DNA of 64,000 bases from an uncultured Veillonella sp. (GTDB taxonomy: Bacteria > Bacillota > Negativicutes > Veillonellales > Veillonellaceae): NCBI GenBank assembly GCA_900544365.1, contig UQVF01000005.1:1-64000 (forward strand), given 5' to 3'. The notes under the pieces were generated by a model that was not told the origin of the DNA, did no database searches, and saw nothing but the letters and a program-made list of their open reading frames with translations. Position 1 is the stretch's first letter. Every line of letters starts with the position of its first letter. Shown here piece by piece: positions 28,783 through 38,103 of the stretch. The translations under genes and the position numbers were made by a program.

Positions 28783-29607
28783 TTATAATCTTTTTTGATA
28801 TAACCCTTGCATAGCATCTGCCAAATGGTCCACATAAATATCTTGAATCTCTGCATATTCACCTAGACCACTTTTATATGGTACAACTTCATAACCTTTG
28901 GCACTTAACTCAGAAAGCAAACTATCTTCTTCCTCTCCGAATAAATCATTCAACGCATGGTCGCCACAGACTAATAACAAAGGATGTAAATGTACTTTCT
29001 TACATTCCTGGTCTTCTTGTTCCCATTGCTTTAAGATATCTTTAGGGGTTGGGAAATTTTCCAATGTAGCAATCGATGTATTATGTAAGCATTCATGTTG
29101 TAGTTTCAATTGTAGCACTGCATAAGAAGCGTTCCCTACATTAAATCCACCATGACCTACTAAAAGTAAATCTTCTGTTGCAGGAACATTTAATGACTTA
29201 ATAAAACAATCAATTAAAATTTGATAATCGTCTGGCACTTCCTCCTCTTGTCCCATAAAATATAAAAGAGGTCTACCAAATACGATTTCTTGTACAGATC
29301 CCTGTCCATTAAAAGCCATAATATTCTTGCGAAGTTTATCGAACTCTGCACCACCTACTAAATGTGTAGGCTGTACAATAATACGTTCATACCCTTCTGC
29401 CACAATCGATTCCATAGCTTCAATTTCATTTTGGAATACAACATTTCTATCTTTCAAACGTTTAATAACAATACGCGATGTGAAAGCCACTCGAACTTCA
29501 TGATTTGGATTCGCCTTGCGAATAGCATCCACTACTGGAATAATTTGATTTTCTCTCGCACTATCTACAGTGGATCCAAAAGATGTAACTAATATAATCT
29601 CTTTCAT
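28783..29607 (-). CDS. cbiK: Sirohydrochlorin cobaltochelatase CbiK
   Basis: The 274-residue enzyme inserts Co2+ into sirohydrochlorin, the first committed step of the oxygen-independent cobalamin route. Class II chelatase features are visible: VTSFGST at the start, QPTHLVGGAEFD near residue 90 and GHGG (VGHGGFNVGN) near 165, which supply metal-binding His residues. There is no signal peptide, so it acts in the cytosol. The ATG at 29607 has GAGG nearby, whereas the ATG at 29619 does not. A gap of 164 bases to cbiL holds no obvious terminator. Confidence 0.9.
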   Translation of the reverse strand: MKEIILVTSFGSTVDSARENQIIPVVDAIRKANPNHEVRVAFTSRIVIKRLKDRNVVFQNEIEAMESIVAEGYERIIVQPTHLVGGAEFDKLRKNIMAFNGQGSVQEIVFGRPLLYFMGQEEEVPDDYQILIDCFIKSLNVPATEDLLLVGHGGFNVGNASYAVLQLKLQHECLHNTSIATLENFPTPKDILKQWEQEDQECKKVHLHPLLLVCGDHALNDLFGEEEDSLLSELSAKGYEVVPYKSGLGEYAEIQDIYVDHLADAMQGLYQKRL

Positions 29608-29785
29608 GTTATACCTCATACTTAAATTAAGAACATACCTAATCTATAGTGTATAAAAAAAATAGAGTTCTGTAAAATAAATATAAGTCATCAACCAATC
29701 TCTTCTCACACTAATAGATTACACTACTCCAATATAGCCTTCTCATTTCTATATCTAATACCTGACGTAGTATACTAAAGTCGAA

Positions 29786-29834
29786 CATAAAAGAGCTATA
29801 CCTAATTGTCTACTTAACAACTAAGTATAGCTCT
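29786..29834 (-). terminator. Terminator of the ctsR-clpC operon
   Basis: A 10-bp perfect stem (AGAGCTATAC/GTATAGCTCT) follows the clpC stop by nine bases and is followed by TTTTAT on the minus strand. Confidence 0.75.
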
Positions 29835-29843
29835 CCTTGTATA

Positions 29844-32270
29844 TTACTTCACGGTAATCGCAATGTCATCATGTTCTACTACTACATGAATTGTTTTACC
29901 TTCTCCTGCTTTTCCTTCTAAGATAGCATCAGAAATTGGGTCTTCTACTAACCGTTGGATAGCTCGTTTCAATGGTCTTGCACCCATAGCAAAGTCAGTT
30001 CCTTCTGCTACAATTTTTTCCATAGCTTCATCGGATACTTCTAGTTCCATACCTTGTTCATGTAATCGTGTTGTCACCGATTGCAATAGGATACGAACAA
30101 TTTTTTGTAATTGCTCTGTTTCTAATGCATGGAATACAATCATTTCATCAATACGATTTAAAAACTCTGGGCGGAAGTGAGATTTCACAGCTTGGAGCAC
30201 ATCTTTTTTCATAGACTCTTTATCTTTTCCACTTTCATGTTCTCCTTTAGCCGCTAAGAATCCCATAGCTGCCGCATCTTCTTTGAGATATTTCGCTCCT
30301 AAGTTACTTGTCATAATGATGACTGTATTTCTGAAATCAACAGTACGACCTTGGTTATCTGTTAATCGTCCATCATCCAACACTTGCAATAACATATTAA
30401 AGAAATCTGGATGCGCTTTTTCTACTTCATCGAAGAGAACTACGCTATATGGGCGGCGACGAACAGCCTCAGTTAATTGACCACCTTCATCATATCCAAC
30501 ATAGCCCGGAGGCGCTCCCACTAAACGGCTCACCGCATGTTTTTCCATATACTCTGACATGTCGATGCGAATCATAGCATTTTCATCACCAAATAAATTA
30601 GATGCCAAGGATCTAGCTAGTTCTGTTTTACCAACTCCAGTAGGACCTAAGAATAAGAAGGATCCAATAGGGCGTTTAGGATCTTTTAATCCCGCTCTAG
30701 CACGACGAACTGCTTTTGATACAGCTACCACGGCTTCATCTTGACCAATCACACGTTGATGTAATTCTTCTTCCAAGCGTAATAATCGTTCTGATTCTTC
30801 CTCTGCCACACGGGAAACAGGAATTCCACTCCACTCAGACACTACTGCAGCAATTTCAGATTCTGTAACCACTAACTTGGCTTCGCTATCTTTTTTGCTA
30901 TCTTCTTGTTTTGATGCAATGTCAGACTCTAATTCTTTTTCTTTATCACGAAGTGTGGCTGCTCGTTCAAAGTCTTGGGCTGTTACTGCTGCCTCTTTTT
31001 CTTTTTGTACTTGTACTAACTCATCTTCTAATGCTTTCACATCTGGAGTTGCCGTAAATACAGCCATACGTACTTTAGATGCTGCTTCATCCATTACATC
31101 GATTGCTTTATCTGGCAAGAACCGATCTGCAATATAACGACTTGATAAGTGTACAGCCGCTGCCAAGGCTTCATCTGTAATTTGTACCTTGTGGAATGCT
31201 TCATAGCGATCACGTAAGCCCTTCAAAATAGATACAGCATCTTCTTCGCTCGGTTCTCCCACTTGTACTGGTTGGAAACGGCGTTCTAAAGCAGCATCCT
31301 TTTCAATATGTTTCTTATATTCATCTAATGTAGTGGCCCCAATTACTTGGAAATTACCACGAGCTAAAGCTGGTTTTAGAATATTAGCTGCATCCATGGC
31401 TCCTTCTGTAGCACCAGCTCCAATCAATGTATGAATTTCATCAATAAATACAATCATATCATCATGTGCTTGCACTTCATCCATTACTTTTTTCAAGCGC
31501 TCTTCAAATTCACCGCGATATTTTGCTCCTGCTAACATAGAGCTCAAGCTTACCGAAATAATGCGCTTATCTCGTAATACATCCGGTACATCACCACTGA
31601 CAATACGTTGTGCTAAGCCCTCTGCAATAGCTGTTTTACCAACCCCAGGCTCCCCTATAAGGACTGGATTATTTTTTGTACGACGACTTAAAATCTGAAT
31701 TACCCGTTGAATTTCTGTATCACGACCAATGACAGGATCAATTTTACCTTGTTTTGCACTTTCATTAAGATCTGTAGCATAATCGGAAATTTCACCTAAA
31801 TCACTAGCTGTACCTTGTGTTGGATTAGAACTTTGTTCTTCACCCCCTACAATCGCATTTACTTTTTCTACTACATCTTCTGGACGAATTCCTTTCGATG
31901 CCAATAATTGCATGGCTACGCCACCACCATCGTACAATAGGCCCAATAAAATGTGCTCTGTACCGATGTAGTTATGACCACGACTATTAGCCGCTTGTTG
32001 CGCTAAGTCCAACACATGTTTCGTACGCGGTGTCATTTGCAATTGCCCACCACTATGCGTACCTTTACCAACTGCGCTAATCACTTCTTGCTCCAAAGAT
32101 TTCCCTTGCACTCCTAGCGTTGCCAATGCGCGGGCAGACACTGATTTTTCTTCTTCTACAAGACCTAACAACAAATGCTCAGTTCCCACATAATTATGTT
32201 TAAATTCAATCGCTTTTTCTTGGGCAATCGCTAATGCTCGTTTTGCCCCTTCTGTATATCTTTCTATCAT
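29844..32270 (-). CDS. clpC: ATP-dependent Clp protease ATP-binding subunit ClpC
   Basis: The 808-residue Hsp100 unfoldase has an N-terminal double Clp_N repeat (1-145), AAA module 1 (GEPGVGKT near 209), a middle region with a UVR-like motif ([15 protein letters not shown] near 420), and AAA module 2 (GPTGVGKT near 545) with the IGF-like loop region expected for ClpP contact. It degrades misfolded and arginine-phosphorylated proteins with ClpP. It overlaps mcsB by four bases (ATGA) and is the last gene of the CtsR operon. Confidence 0.96.
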   Translation of the reverse strand: MIERYTEGAKRALAIAQEKAIEFKHNYVGTEHLLLGLVEEEKSVSARALATLGVQGKSLEQEVISAVGKGTHSGGQLQMTPRTKHVLDLAQQAANSRGHNYIGTEHILLGLLYDGGGVAMQLLASKGIRPEDVVEKVNAIVGGEEQSSNPTQGTASDLGEISDYATDLNESAKQGKIDPVIGRDTEIQRVIQILSRRTKNNPVLIGEPGVGKTAIAEGLAQRIVSGDVPDVLRDKRIISVSLSSMLAGAKYRGEFEERLKKVMDEVQAHDDMIVFIDEIHTLIGAGATEGAMDAANILKPALARGNFQVIGATTLDEYKKHIEKDAALERRFQPVQVGEPSEEDAVSILKGLRDRYEAFHKVQITDEALAAAVHLSSRYIADRFLPDKAIDVMDEAASKVRMAVFTATPDVKALEDELVQVQKEKEAAVTAQDFERAATLRDKEKELESDIASKQEDSKKDSEAKLVVTESEIAAVVSEWSGIPVSRVAEEESERLLRLEEELHQRVIGQDEAVVAVSKAVRRARAGLKDPKRPIGSFLFLGPTGVGKTELARSLASNLFGDENAMIRIDMSEYMEKHAVSRLVGAPPGYVGYDEGGQLTEAVRRRPYSVVLFDEVEKAHPDFFNMLLQVLDDGRLTDNQGRTVDFRNTVIIMTSNLGAKYLKEDAAAMGFLAAKGEHESGKDKESMKKDVLQAVKSHFRPEFLNRIDEMIVFHALETEQLQKIVRILLQSVTTRLHEQGMELEVSDEAMEKIVAEGTDFAMGARPLKRAIQRLVEDPISDAILEGKAGEGKTIHVVVEHDDIAITVK

Positions 32271-33340
32271 TTTGTTCCTCCTTTTACACCTCGTAATAAG
32301 GTATCTCGTATTACTTGTGCTCGTTGACTGTCACGTTCCTGCGTACCCATCGACTCTTTCCCAACCAATTTGGATAGGAAATTCGGTCTTGTAATGACTA
32401 GCATTTCATGAAAGTTCATGGTAACATTTATTAATTTCATATCTATGCCTAACTGCACATCGCTCAGTAACGACAAGGCTTCTTCTCCTGAAATACGGCG
32501 AGCATGGGTCAAGATACCATAAGACCTCCACACTGTATCTTCTACGCCTTCTTTATCAGTTGCCCATAATTCAGATCTAGCTTTTTCTTCTTCTTTTACA
32601 ACGCCTTGTACAATCTGTGAAAGCTGTTCAATTGTTGCTTGTTCACTAATTCCCATGGTTTGCTGATTAGAGATTTGATATACATGGCCTAAGCCCTCAG
32701 AGCCTTCACCATAGAGGCCTCGTACAGAATACCCCATACGGATAATACTACGAATAATCCGCTGTAATTTGCCCGTCATCGACAACGCTGGTACATGGAC
32801 CATCACGGACGCTCTCATCCCCGTTCCTACATTGGTAGGACAAGCTGTTAAGTACCCAAACTCTTTTGAAAACGCATAATCGTATTTACTTTCAATGGCG
32901 TCATCTACAGCTATAGCTCGTTCATAGGCTTTTTCTAGTTGCAATCCCAATTCCATCGACTGAATCCGCAAATGATCTTCTTCATTCACCATAATAGAAA
33001 TACGAGAATCTTCAGAAATAATAACACTACGTTCTTGGATTTGATTAGCTAAATTTGGAGAAATTAAATGCTTTTCTACTAACACATCTCGTTCAATAGG
33101 AGTTAAAGATTCTAAGTTAATTTTTGAAAAGCTTTTACCATAAGCTGTTTGCAAGGGGGTAATCATAGACCGCATATACCCATCAACCTTAGTTAAATCG
33201 TTGATAACTCCTCGATTCGTAAACGGTATCCCTTTGAAATTTCTTGCTAATCGAATACGACTAGATAACACAATACGATGGTCTAAACCTGTTTCTTTCA
33301 TCCAAGGCGACAACGCCTCATCTAAAATAGTATGTAACAT
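32267..33340 (-). CDS. mcsB: Protein arginine kinase McsB
   Basis: The 357-residue protein is related to phosphagen kinases and marks proteins for ClpCP degradation by phosphorylating arginine. The ATP-guanido signature region TACPTNVGTGMRASV contains the catalytic-type Cys, and the N-terminal VLSSRIRLARNF is present. Start ATG has AAGGAGGG. It is the third gene of ctsR-mcsA-mcsB-clpC. Confidence 0.95.
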   Translation of the reverse strand: MLHTILDEALSPWMKETGLDHRIVLSSRIRLARNFKGIPFTNRGVINDLTKVDGYMRSMITPLQTAYGKSFSKINLESLTPIERDVLVEKHLISPNLANQIQERSVIISEDSRISIMVNEEDHLRIQSMELGLQLEKAYERAIAVDDAIESKYDYAFSKEFGYLTACPTNVGTGMRASVMVHVPALSMTGKLQRIIRSIIRMGYSVRGLYGEGSEGLGHVYQISNQQTMGISEQATIEQLSQIVQGVVKEEEKARSELWATDKEGVEDTVWRSYGILTHARRISGEEALSLLSDVQLGIDMKLINVTMNFHEMLVITRPNFLSKLVGKESMGTQERDSQRAQVIRDTLLRGVKGGTK

Positions 33341-33349
33341 AGACCCTCC

Positions 33350-33868
33350 TTAATTTGATACTTTAGACTGTTCCAAAGACTTAATTTCATCACGAATTTG
33401 TGCAGCTCTTTCAAATTGCTCTTCCTTCACCGCCTGAATCAGCTCATTTCGTAGTTGCTTAATAGTTTGTTCTACTTTCAAGTCTGCGGCCCCTCGTTGA
33501 GGGATGCGCCCTTCGTAAGAAGTAGACCCTTGAATGCGCTTAATTAAGGGAACCAAATGTGCCAGAAAGGCCTCATAGCACTTATCACAACCTAAGCGAC
33601 CTTGATGATTAAATGCCGATATAGTCATTCCACATTGTGGGCAAGCACTCAATTTACTGTTACCTAGCGTACTTTGAGGATACATCACATTGGCAAAAAA
33701 CTGATTATTAAAAAAGGTATCATCAAACATAGAGGAAAACATAGCGCCCGTTCCCTGCTCTTTTTGATTCGCACATTGTTGGCAATAATGATGCTCCGCT
33801 TTCACTCCATTCACAATCGATGTCATATGAACATTAGCATTTTCTTTCCCGCAAGAATCGCATTTCAT
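33350..33868 (-). CDS. mcsA: McsA, activator of McsB
   Basis: The 172-residue protein has two pairs of zinc-binding CxxC motifs in the N-terminal half (CDSCG and CQQC, then CPQCG and CDKC) and a C-terminal UVR motif (ERAAQIRDEIKSLE). McsA binds and activates McsB. It starts three bases after ctsR ends, with AGGAGG upstream. Confidence 0.93.
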   Translation of the reverse strand: MKCDSCGKENANVHMTSIVNGVKAEHHYCQQCANQKEQGTGAMFSSMFDDTFFNNQFFANVMYPQSTLGNSKLSACPQCGMTISAFNHQGRLGCDKCYEAFLAHLVPLIKRIQGSTSYEGRIPQRGAADLKVEQTIKQLRNELIQAVKEEQFERAAQIRDEIKSLEQSKVSN

Positions 33869-33871
33869 AGC

Positions 33872-34348
33872 CTACACCTCCTCATTTACGATATTCATAA
33901 TAGCTTGATAAAAACGCTCTGCTGCTTCCTTTCTACGTTCTACTGGAACATCTTGTAAAATTCTAACAAACGCTTCATGCAACATAGCTGCTTCACGCTT
34001 TGTAATGCGCGCTTCTTGCATATGTTGAAACAGTACCTGATCAATGTGACCAATTGTAATGACGGATTCTTCTTCATTACATTTTGAAGTTTGTTCTAAG
34101 GGAATTAGAACTCGCCTTCTCACTGGCTCCATAACTCTAGTAATCGTGATAGATCCACCTAGTCCTCGTCTGGATTGAACAATGAATCCTCTATCATTAG
34201 AAAATCGTGTACTCAACACATAGCTAATTTGCGAAGGAGCACAATCCAAAGCCTCTGCGAGTTCATTTCTTCTCAGCGTAATACCTTCCTGTTCATCCAA
34301 TAATTTCGTCAGTATAAACTGTTCAATCTTATCTGCTAAAATGCTCAT
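33872..34348 (-). CDS. ctsR: Class III stress repressor CtsR
   Basis: The 158-residue repressor has an N-terminal winged helix-turn-helix domain with the glycine-rich RGLGGSITI wing typical of CtsR, which recognises tandem heptads. It probably represses its own operon through the boxes found at 34446-34525. Start ATG has GAGG upstream and the leader from the predicted start site is about 120 bases. Confidence 0.93.
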   Translation of the reverse strand: MSILADKIEQFILTKLLDEQEGITLRRNELAEALDCAPSQISYVLSTRFSNDRGFIVQSRRGLGGSITITRVMEPVRRRVLIPLEQTSKCNEEESVITIGHIDQVLFQHMQEARITKREAAMLHEAFVRILQDVPVERRKEAAERFYQAIMNIVNEEV

Positions 34349-34445
34349 AATATAACCTCATTTCTTCTATTTATGATGTACTATCTACTATAATGCAATC
34401 CTGTACATACACATCATCAGTCATTATATACACAGAACATCTATT

Positions 34446-34525
34446 TTTGACTTTTTGCTCTTTTCTATGGTTAGAGTATATCTGACTTTTTGACCTTTGT
34501 CAAATATTTTTTTGACTTTTTGACT
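34446..34525 (-). promoter_or_regulatory. ctsR operon promoter with tandem CtsR-like heptads
   Basis: On the minus strand TTGACA (34498-34503) and TATACT (34475-34480) are 17 bases apart. Heptad pairs of the (A/G)GTCAAA type lie upstream of and within this promoter: AGTCAAA-A-AGTCAAA at 34511-34525 and GGTCAAA-A-AGTCAGA at 34481-34495. A degenerate copy is at 34446-34460. The heptads repeat every 8 bases, whereas the B. subtilis consensus has a 3-base spacer (period 10). CtsR autoregulation is inferred. Confidence 0.75.
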
Positions 34526-34590
34526 ATTTAGTTAAAAAAATAAAACTAAATGCTATGTACCATGCGTCATCTCACGATACATTAACACAG

Positions 34591-34629
34591 AAAAAGGTAG
34601 CCCTTCCATTGGAAAAGCTACCTTTTTTT
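34591..34629 (-). terminator. Bidirectional-looking terminator, probably of the ferritin gene
   Basis: An 11-bp stem (AAAAAGGTAGC/GCTACCTTTTT) has A and T runs on both sides. On the minus strand it follows the ferritin gene by about 185 bases and precedes the ctsR promoter. Confidence 0.65.
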
Positions 34630-34689
34630 ATGTCAGCAAACAATATCACTCTTACAAATATCAACCTTATATCTAGTTATACTTCTTGT

Positions 34690-34762
34690 GTTAGGTTTTT
34701 GTTTTGTGTATTTTATATTTGTGTTAGGTTTTGTGTGTTTTATGTTTTATATGGTTAGGTTT
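34690..34762. repeat. Three copies of GTTAGGTTT in a T/G-rich tract
   Basis: Identical nonamers start at 34690, 34723 and 34754 (spacings 33 and 31), separated by TTTTG/TGTATTTTAT-like filler. In the ferritin transcript they would read AAACCTAAC. The function is unknown. Confidence 0.55.
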
Positions 34763-34812
34763 CTTTAACTTGATATAAAATTCTTACTTTACTGTAAGAG
34801 TGAGTGTATCAA

Positions 34813-35298
34813 TTATTGACGGCTACCTAATTTGGAGTCCAAGAATAATTGGGCAGAACGGCTATCTTGTGCAAATGTAAATTGATCTACTAAGTCAGTT
34901 GCATTAGCTTCTTCTTCTACTTGTTCTTCTACGAACCAATTCAAGAAAGATACTGTTGCATAATCTTTTTCTTCTAATGCTAAAGCATATAAGTTGTGGA
35001 TTTTTCCAGTAATCATTTGCTCATGAGATAATACAGCTTTTGCTACATCTAAAGGATTAGTCAAAGTAGATGCTGTATTTTTTACATCACCTAATGTTAC
35101 TTTTTCATTATTGCTTTGTAAGTAATCAATAAATTTGAAAGCGTGAGTTAATTCTTCTTGGTATTGTGCACGTAACCATGCAGAGAAACCTTTGAAGTTT
35201 GCATCAGCCATAGCTAAGGAAAGTGCTAAATATGTGGATGCTGCATTAAATTCGAAAATTACTTGTTCGTTAAGAGCTTGTGCTACTTTTTGATTCAT
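34813..35298 (-). CDS. ftn: Ferritin (non-haem iron storage)
   Basis: The 161-residue four-helix protein has ferroxidase-centre residues E16, E49 and H52 (QYQEELTHAFKF) plus the later Glu of FVEEQVEEE. It oxidises Fe2+ and stores the mineral core in a 24-mer. The ATG at 35298 has GAGG nine bases upstream. An ATG at 35313 lacks one. A promoter is seen at 35366-35394. It is divergent from the COG0523 operon. Confidence 0.93.
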   Translation of the reverse strand: MNQKVAQALNEQVIFEFNAASTYLALSLAMADANFKGFSAWLRAQYQEELTHAFKFIDYLQSNNEKVTLGDVKNTASTLTNPLDVAKAVLSHEQMITGKIHNLYALALEEKDYATVSFLNWFVEEQVEEEANATDLVDQFTFAQDSRSAQLFLDSKLGSRQ

Positions 35299-35365
35299 CT
35301 TTTTATACCTCATATATACTTATATAAATTAAATTAAAATCGATATGTTCTCATATCTTGAGTTC

Positions 35366-35394
35366 ATTATATCAGACAAATCGAAATAAATCAA
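35366..35394 (-). promoter_or_regulatory. Promoter of the ferritin gene
   Basis: TTGATT and TATAAT are separated by 17 bases on the minus strand. I see no clear Fur box next to it. Confidence 0.6.
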
Positions 35395-35569
35395 TCTTCT
35401 TTTTCTATTTTTTTCGATTTTTTATCATTTATTTTAAATTTTGATAACAACCATAAGTTATACAGAATGAAATGCTCAATCATTCATGCATAGCTTACTA
35501 AAAGAGAGTATACTATCTATGCAAGAACTTTTATTATATATACCATTATACACATTGGAGGTGAGATGT

Positions 35570-36610
35570 ATGATGAATCTAATCAGTCGTGCTTTTACCC
35601 GAGCAAAACAAAATCTATGTTCCCATAAGGTAAAAGTGTATATCGTATCTGGCTTTTTAGGTGCTGGAAAGACAACATTTATTCAACAACTCATACAAGA
35701 ATTGCCAGATCCAACAAGAATTTTAGTATTAGAGAATGATTTTGGCCAAGTGAACTTAGATGGAGCCATTCTTCGAGAAAAAGGATATACCGTTCGTGAA
35801 CTTACATCTGGTTGCATTTGTTGTAGTTTAGCAGGAGATTTCCGTAGAGCTTTAGTAGATATTTTAGACACTCAAGATGTGGATTATATTATTATTGAAC
35901 CATCTGGGGTTAGCCAATTATCGGACATTCTCGCCATTTGTAAGGATTCATCCATTGCTAAACGCATTGAACTCACTGGTTGTGTATCCATTGTGGATGC
36001 CATGCGAGCCCCTATGTATTATAAAAACTTTGGAGTCTTCTTTAAAGATCAAATTGCTTACTCTAGCCAAGTCTTTATTAGCCATCAAGAGGATGAGGAC
36101 CTGTTACAAAAAACCTTGGAAATTATTCGTCATCTAAATCCATCAGCACCTATCTATATCGTGCCATGGAAAGAGATTCAACTTGCAAAATATATTTCCA
36201 TGTACCCGCGAGAACAAGCTATCTCCTCTTTATCAGCTAGCAAGAATATTGAAAATCACAAAGGTCATCATACAGCTCGGAATCACCCTGAGATTCCTCA
36301 CCATGACCACATTGCTCATCACGCACAGGCCAAAGATGCTTTCTTAACATGTACTATAGAATGCACCTTACCTCGCACCATCGATGAATGGCAAGTTCAT
36401 TTGAAAGCCCTCATCGAAACGAATACAATTGGTCATATCTTACGCTTGAAAGGATGTATCCCTCTTTCCACAGGTGGGCAAGCTTTGGTACAATACAATG
36501 GAACTGGTTTAGAGATTACTCCTACCACATTACATGATTCATATTTAACCATCATTGGTCCTTCTTTGAACAATGATGCGTTGCAGTCTTTTATTAATGG
36601 AACAATGTAA
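35570..36610 (+). CDS. COG0523 (CobW/ZigA-like) metal-chaperone GTPase
   Basis: The 346-residue protein has Walker A GFLGAGKT at residues 28-35, the metal-binding CxCC motif (GCICC, residues 81-85), and EPSGV near 110. A His-rich stretch (roughly residues 225-260) could also bind metal. COG0523 proteins deliver Zn, Co or other metals to target enzymes. The ATG at 35570 follows GGAGGTGA at ideal spacing. An in-frame ATG 84 bases upstream lacks such a site. It is the first gene of a three-gene operon with a permease fusion and a DUF1980 protein, suggesting metal handling at the envelope. Confidence 0.85.
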   Translation: MMNLISRAFTRAKQNLCSHKVKVYIVSGFLGAGKTTFIQQLIQELPDPTRILVLENDFGQVNLDGAILREKGYTVRELTSGCICCSLAGDFRRALVDILDTQDVDYIIIEPSGVSQLSDILAICKDSSIAKRIELTGCVSIVDAMRAPMYYKNFGVFFKDQIAYSSQVFISHQEDEDLLQKTLEIIRHLNPSAPIYIVPWKEIQLAKYISMYPREQAISSLSASKNIENHKGHHTARNHPEIPHHDHIAHHAQAKDAFLTCTIECTLPRTIDEWQVHLKALIETNTIGHILRLKGCIPLSTGGQALVQYNGTGLEITPTTLHDSYLTIIGPSLNNDALQSFINGTM

Positions 36611-36615
36611 CACCT

Positions 36616-38103
36616 ATGAAAACTATCCCCACCTATGTAGTGATGGGCTTTCTTAGTTCAGGTAAGACAAGCGCCATCACTGCTGGTATTGAAAGTCATA
36701 AAATTTCAAATGTTCTTCTCTTTCAGTTTGAGCAGGGCTTACAAAGTCCTGCTCTTTCCAACGAAAGAGTGCATACTTTCTCCATCGACGATGATCCCAA
36801 GAATACTATCTCTGCTTGTCAGCAAGTATTACAAGATCGTCAGTATCGTGAACTTTGGATCGAATGGAATGGCATGGGCTCCTTAGAAAGTTTTGAAGAA
36901 CTTTTTCTACACTCTCCCTTAGGAGATCTGTTAAACATTAAACATATTTATTATGTGACCCATCCAGAATGGGTGAAGTCACAATTACCGTATTTAGGGG
37001 AAATTCCCCTTTCACAAATTCGCTATAGCGATAGAGTCATACTGAGCAACACTACGCAAGAAAAGGCTAAAGAGTATACTGAATTAGCTCCTAATAGTAC
37101 TTGGATTGCCTGCCAAGATGTGAAGCAATGGCCTATCACAAAACCTATACAAATCTCTAAACCTAGATGGAAACACTATGCAATCATTCCTATCCTATTA
37201 GCCTTGGGATATATGTTTTATGCACAGCCTAATTGGCTAACCATGACCACAGCCATCTTATTACAGATGATACCATTTTTACTTTTAGGGACTGGCATAT
37301 CCGTCATCGTAGAACAATATGCCTCTCCCTATCGCATTGAGAAATATCTACATCGTTCTCCTATGTTCGCCTATATACTAGCTATTATCATGGCTTGTAC
37401 TATGCCACTCTGTGATTGCGCGGTAATCCCTATCTTACGCAGCCTAACACGGCAAGGTATGGAACCGAAAGTTAGTCTATTCTTTACGATGATTAGTCCT
37501 TTGCTAAATCCCATTGTACTACTCTCCACTTATTATGCGTTCCCAAAAGAACCTATAATACTCTGGGGACGACCGTTACTAGGAATTTTGCTAGCTTTCA
37601 TTGTAAGCCAATATTGTGGTCCTCGTATCTACGGTCATACCGATGCATTCCCTCCATGGAAACAATTAACTCTAGTAAAATCGCTGTCAAAAGACATAGG
37701 ATTTTTCGGAAGATTACAAGAAGAAACCTTACGCCTATTGCCCTTTATCATAATTGGGTCTATACTAAGTAGTGGATTACAATTATTTTTACCTAAACAA
37801 TGGTTACAAGATATATCCTTATCTGGTTCCATTTTAGTCATCTTCGGTATGATGGCACTCGCCTTTTGCGTATCCATCTGCTCTACTGCAGATGCCATTA
37901 TCGCTCGGTCCTTTATGAACGTCATTCCTTTACCAGGAATCTTGGCATTTTTGCTGTTTGGACCTTTATTAGACATTAAAAACTACGTCTTATTACGAAA
38001 TCTGTTCCCTAATTCCTTTGTGAAAGTATATAGTATTTCCATTATTCTGGGAACAATGATTATATGTATACTATTTTCAACCATAGGAGGTTATGCACTA
38101 TGA
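36616..38103 (+). CDS. Degenerate COG0523-like domain fused to a COG0701/DUF318 permease
   Basis: The 495-residue protein begins with a GTPase-like segment (VVMGFLSSGKTSA at residues 8-20; WIEWNGMG in the place of EPSG) but lacks the CxCC motif. From about residue 185 it is a multi-pass permease with the CTMPLCDCAVIPILRSL and FFTMISPLLNPIV segments characteristic of COG0701 permeases (the YcgR/ArsP group). It follows the true COG0523 gene by 5 bases and overlaps the DUF1980 gene. I infer a metal or metalloid transport function. The substrate is unknown. Confidence 0.75.
   Translation: MKTIPTYVVMGFLSSGKTSAITAGIESHKISNVLLFQFEQGLQSPALSNERVHTFSIDDDPKNTISACQQVLQDRQYRELWIEWNGMGSLESFEELFLHSPLGDLLNIKHIYYVTHPEWVKSQLPYLGEIPLSQIRYSDRVILSNTTQEKAKEYTELAPNSTWIACQDVKQWPITKPIQISKPRWKHYAIIPILLALGYMFYAQPNWLTMTTAILLQMIPFLLLGTGISVIVEQYASPYRIEKYLHRSPMFAYILAIIMACTMPLCDCAVIPILRSLTRQGMEPKVSLFFTMISPLLNPIVLLSTYYAFPKEPIILWGRPLLGILLAFIVSQYCGPRIYGHTDAFPPWKQLTLVKSLSKDIGFFGRLQEETLRLLPFIIIGSILSSGLQLFLPKQWLQDISLSGSILVIFGMMALAFCVSICSTADAIIARSFMNVIPLPGILAFLLFGPLLDIKNYVLLRNLFPNSFVKVYSISIILGTMIICILFSTIGGYAL

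Larger units (their letters stand above)
34526..34812. other. Intergenic region between ctsR promoter and ferritin
   Basis: The gap of 464 bases between ctsR and ftn holds the ctsR promoter, the hairpin at 34591-34629 and a T/G-rich stretch with three GTTAGGTTT copies. No ORF with a ribosome-binding site is seen. Confidence 0.6.

Noticed and set aside
34555..34758. 67-residue plus-strand frame next to ferritin
   Set aside because: It passes through a terminator hairpin and the T/G-rich repeat tract, with a Phe/Val/Tyr-rich low-complexity product.
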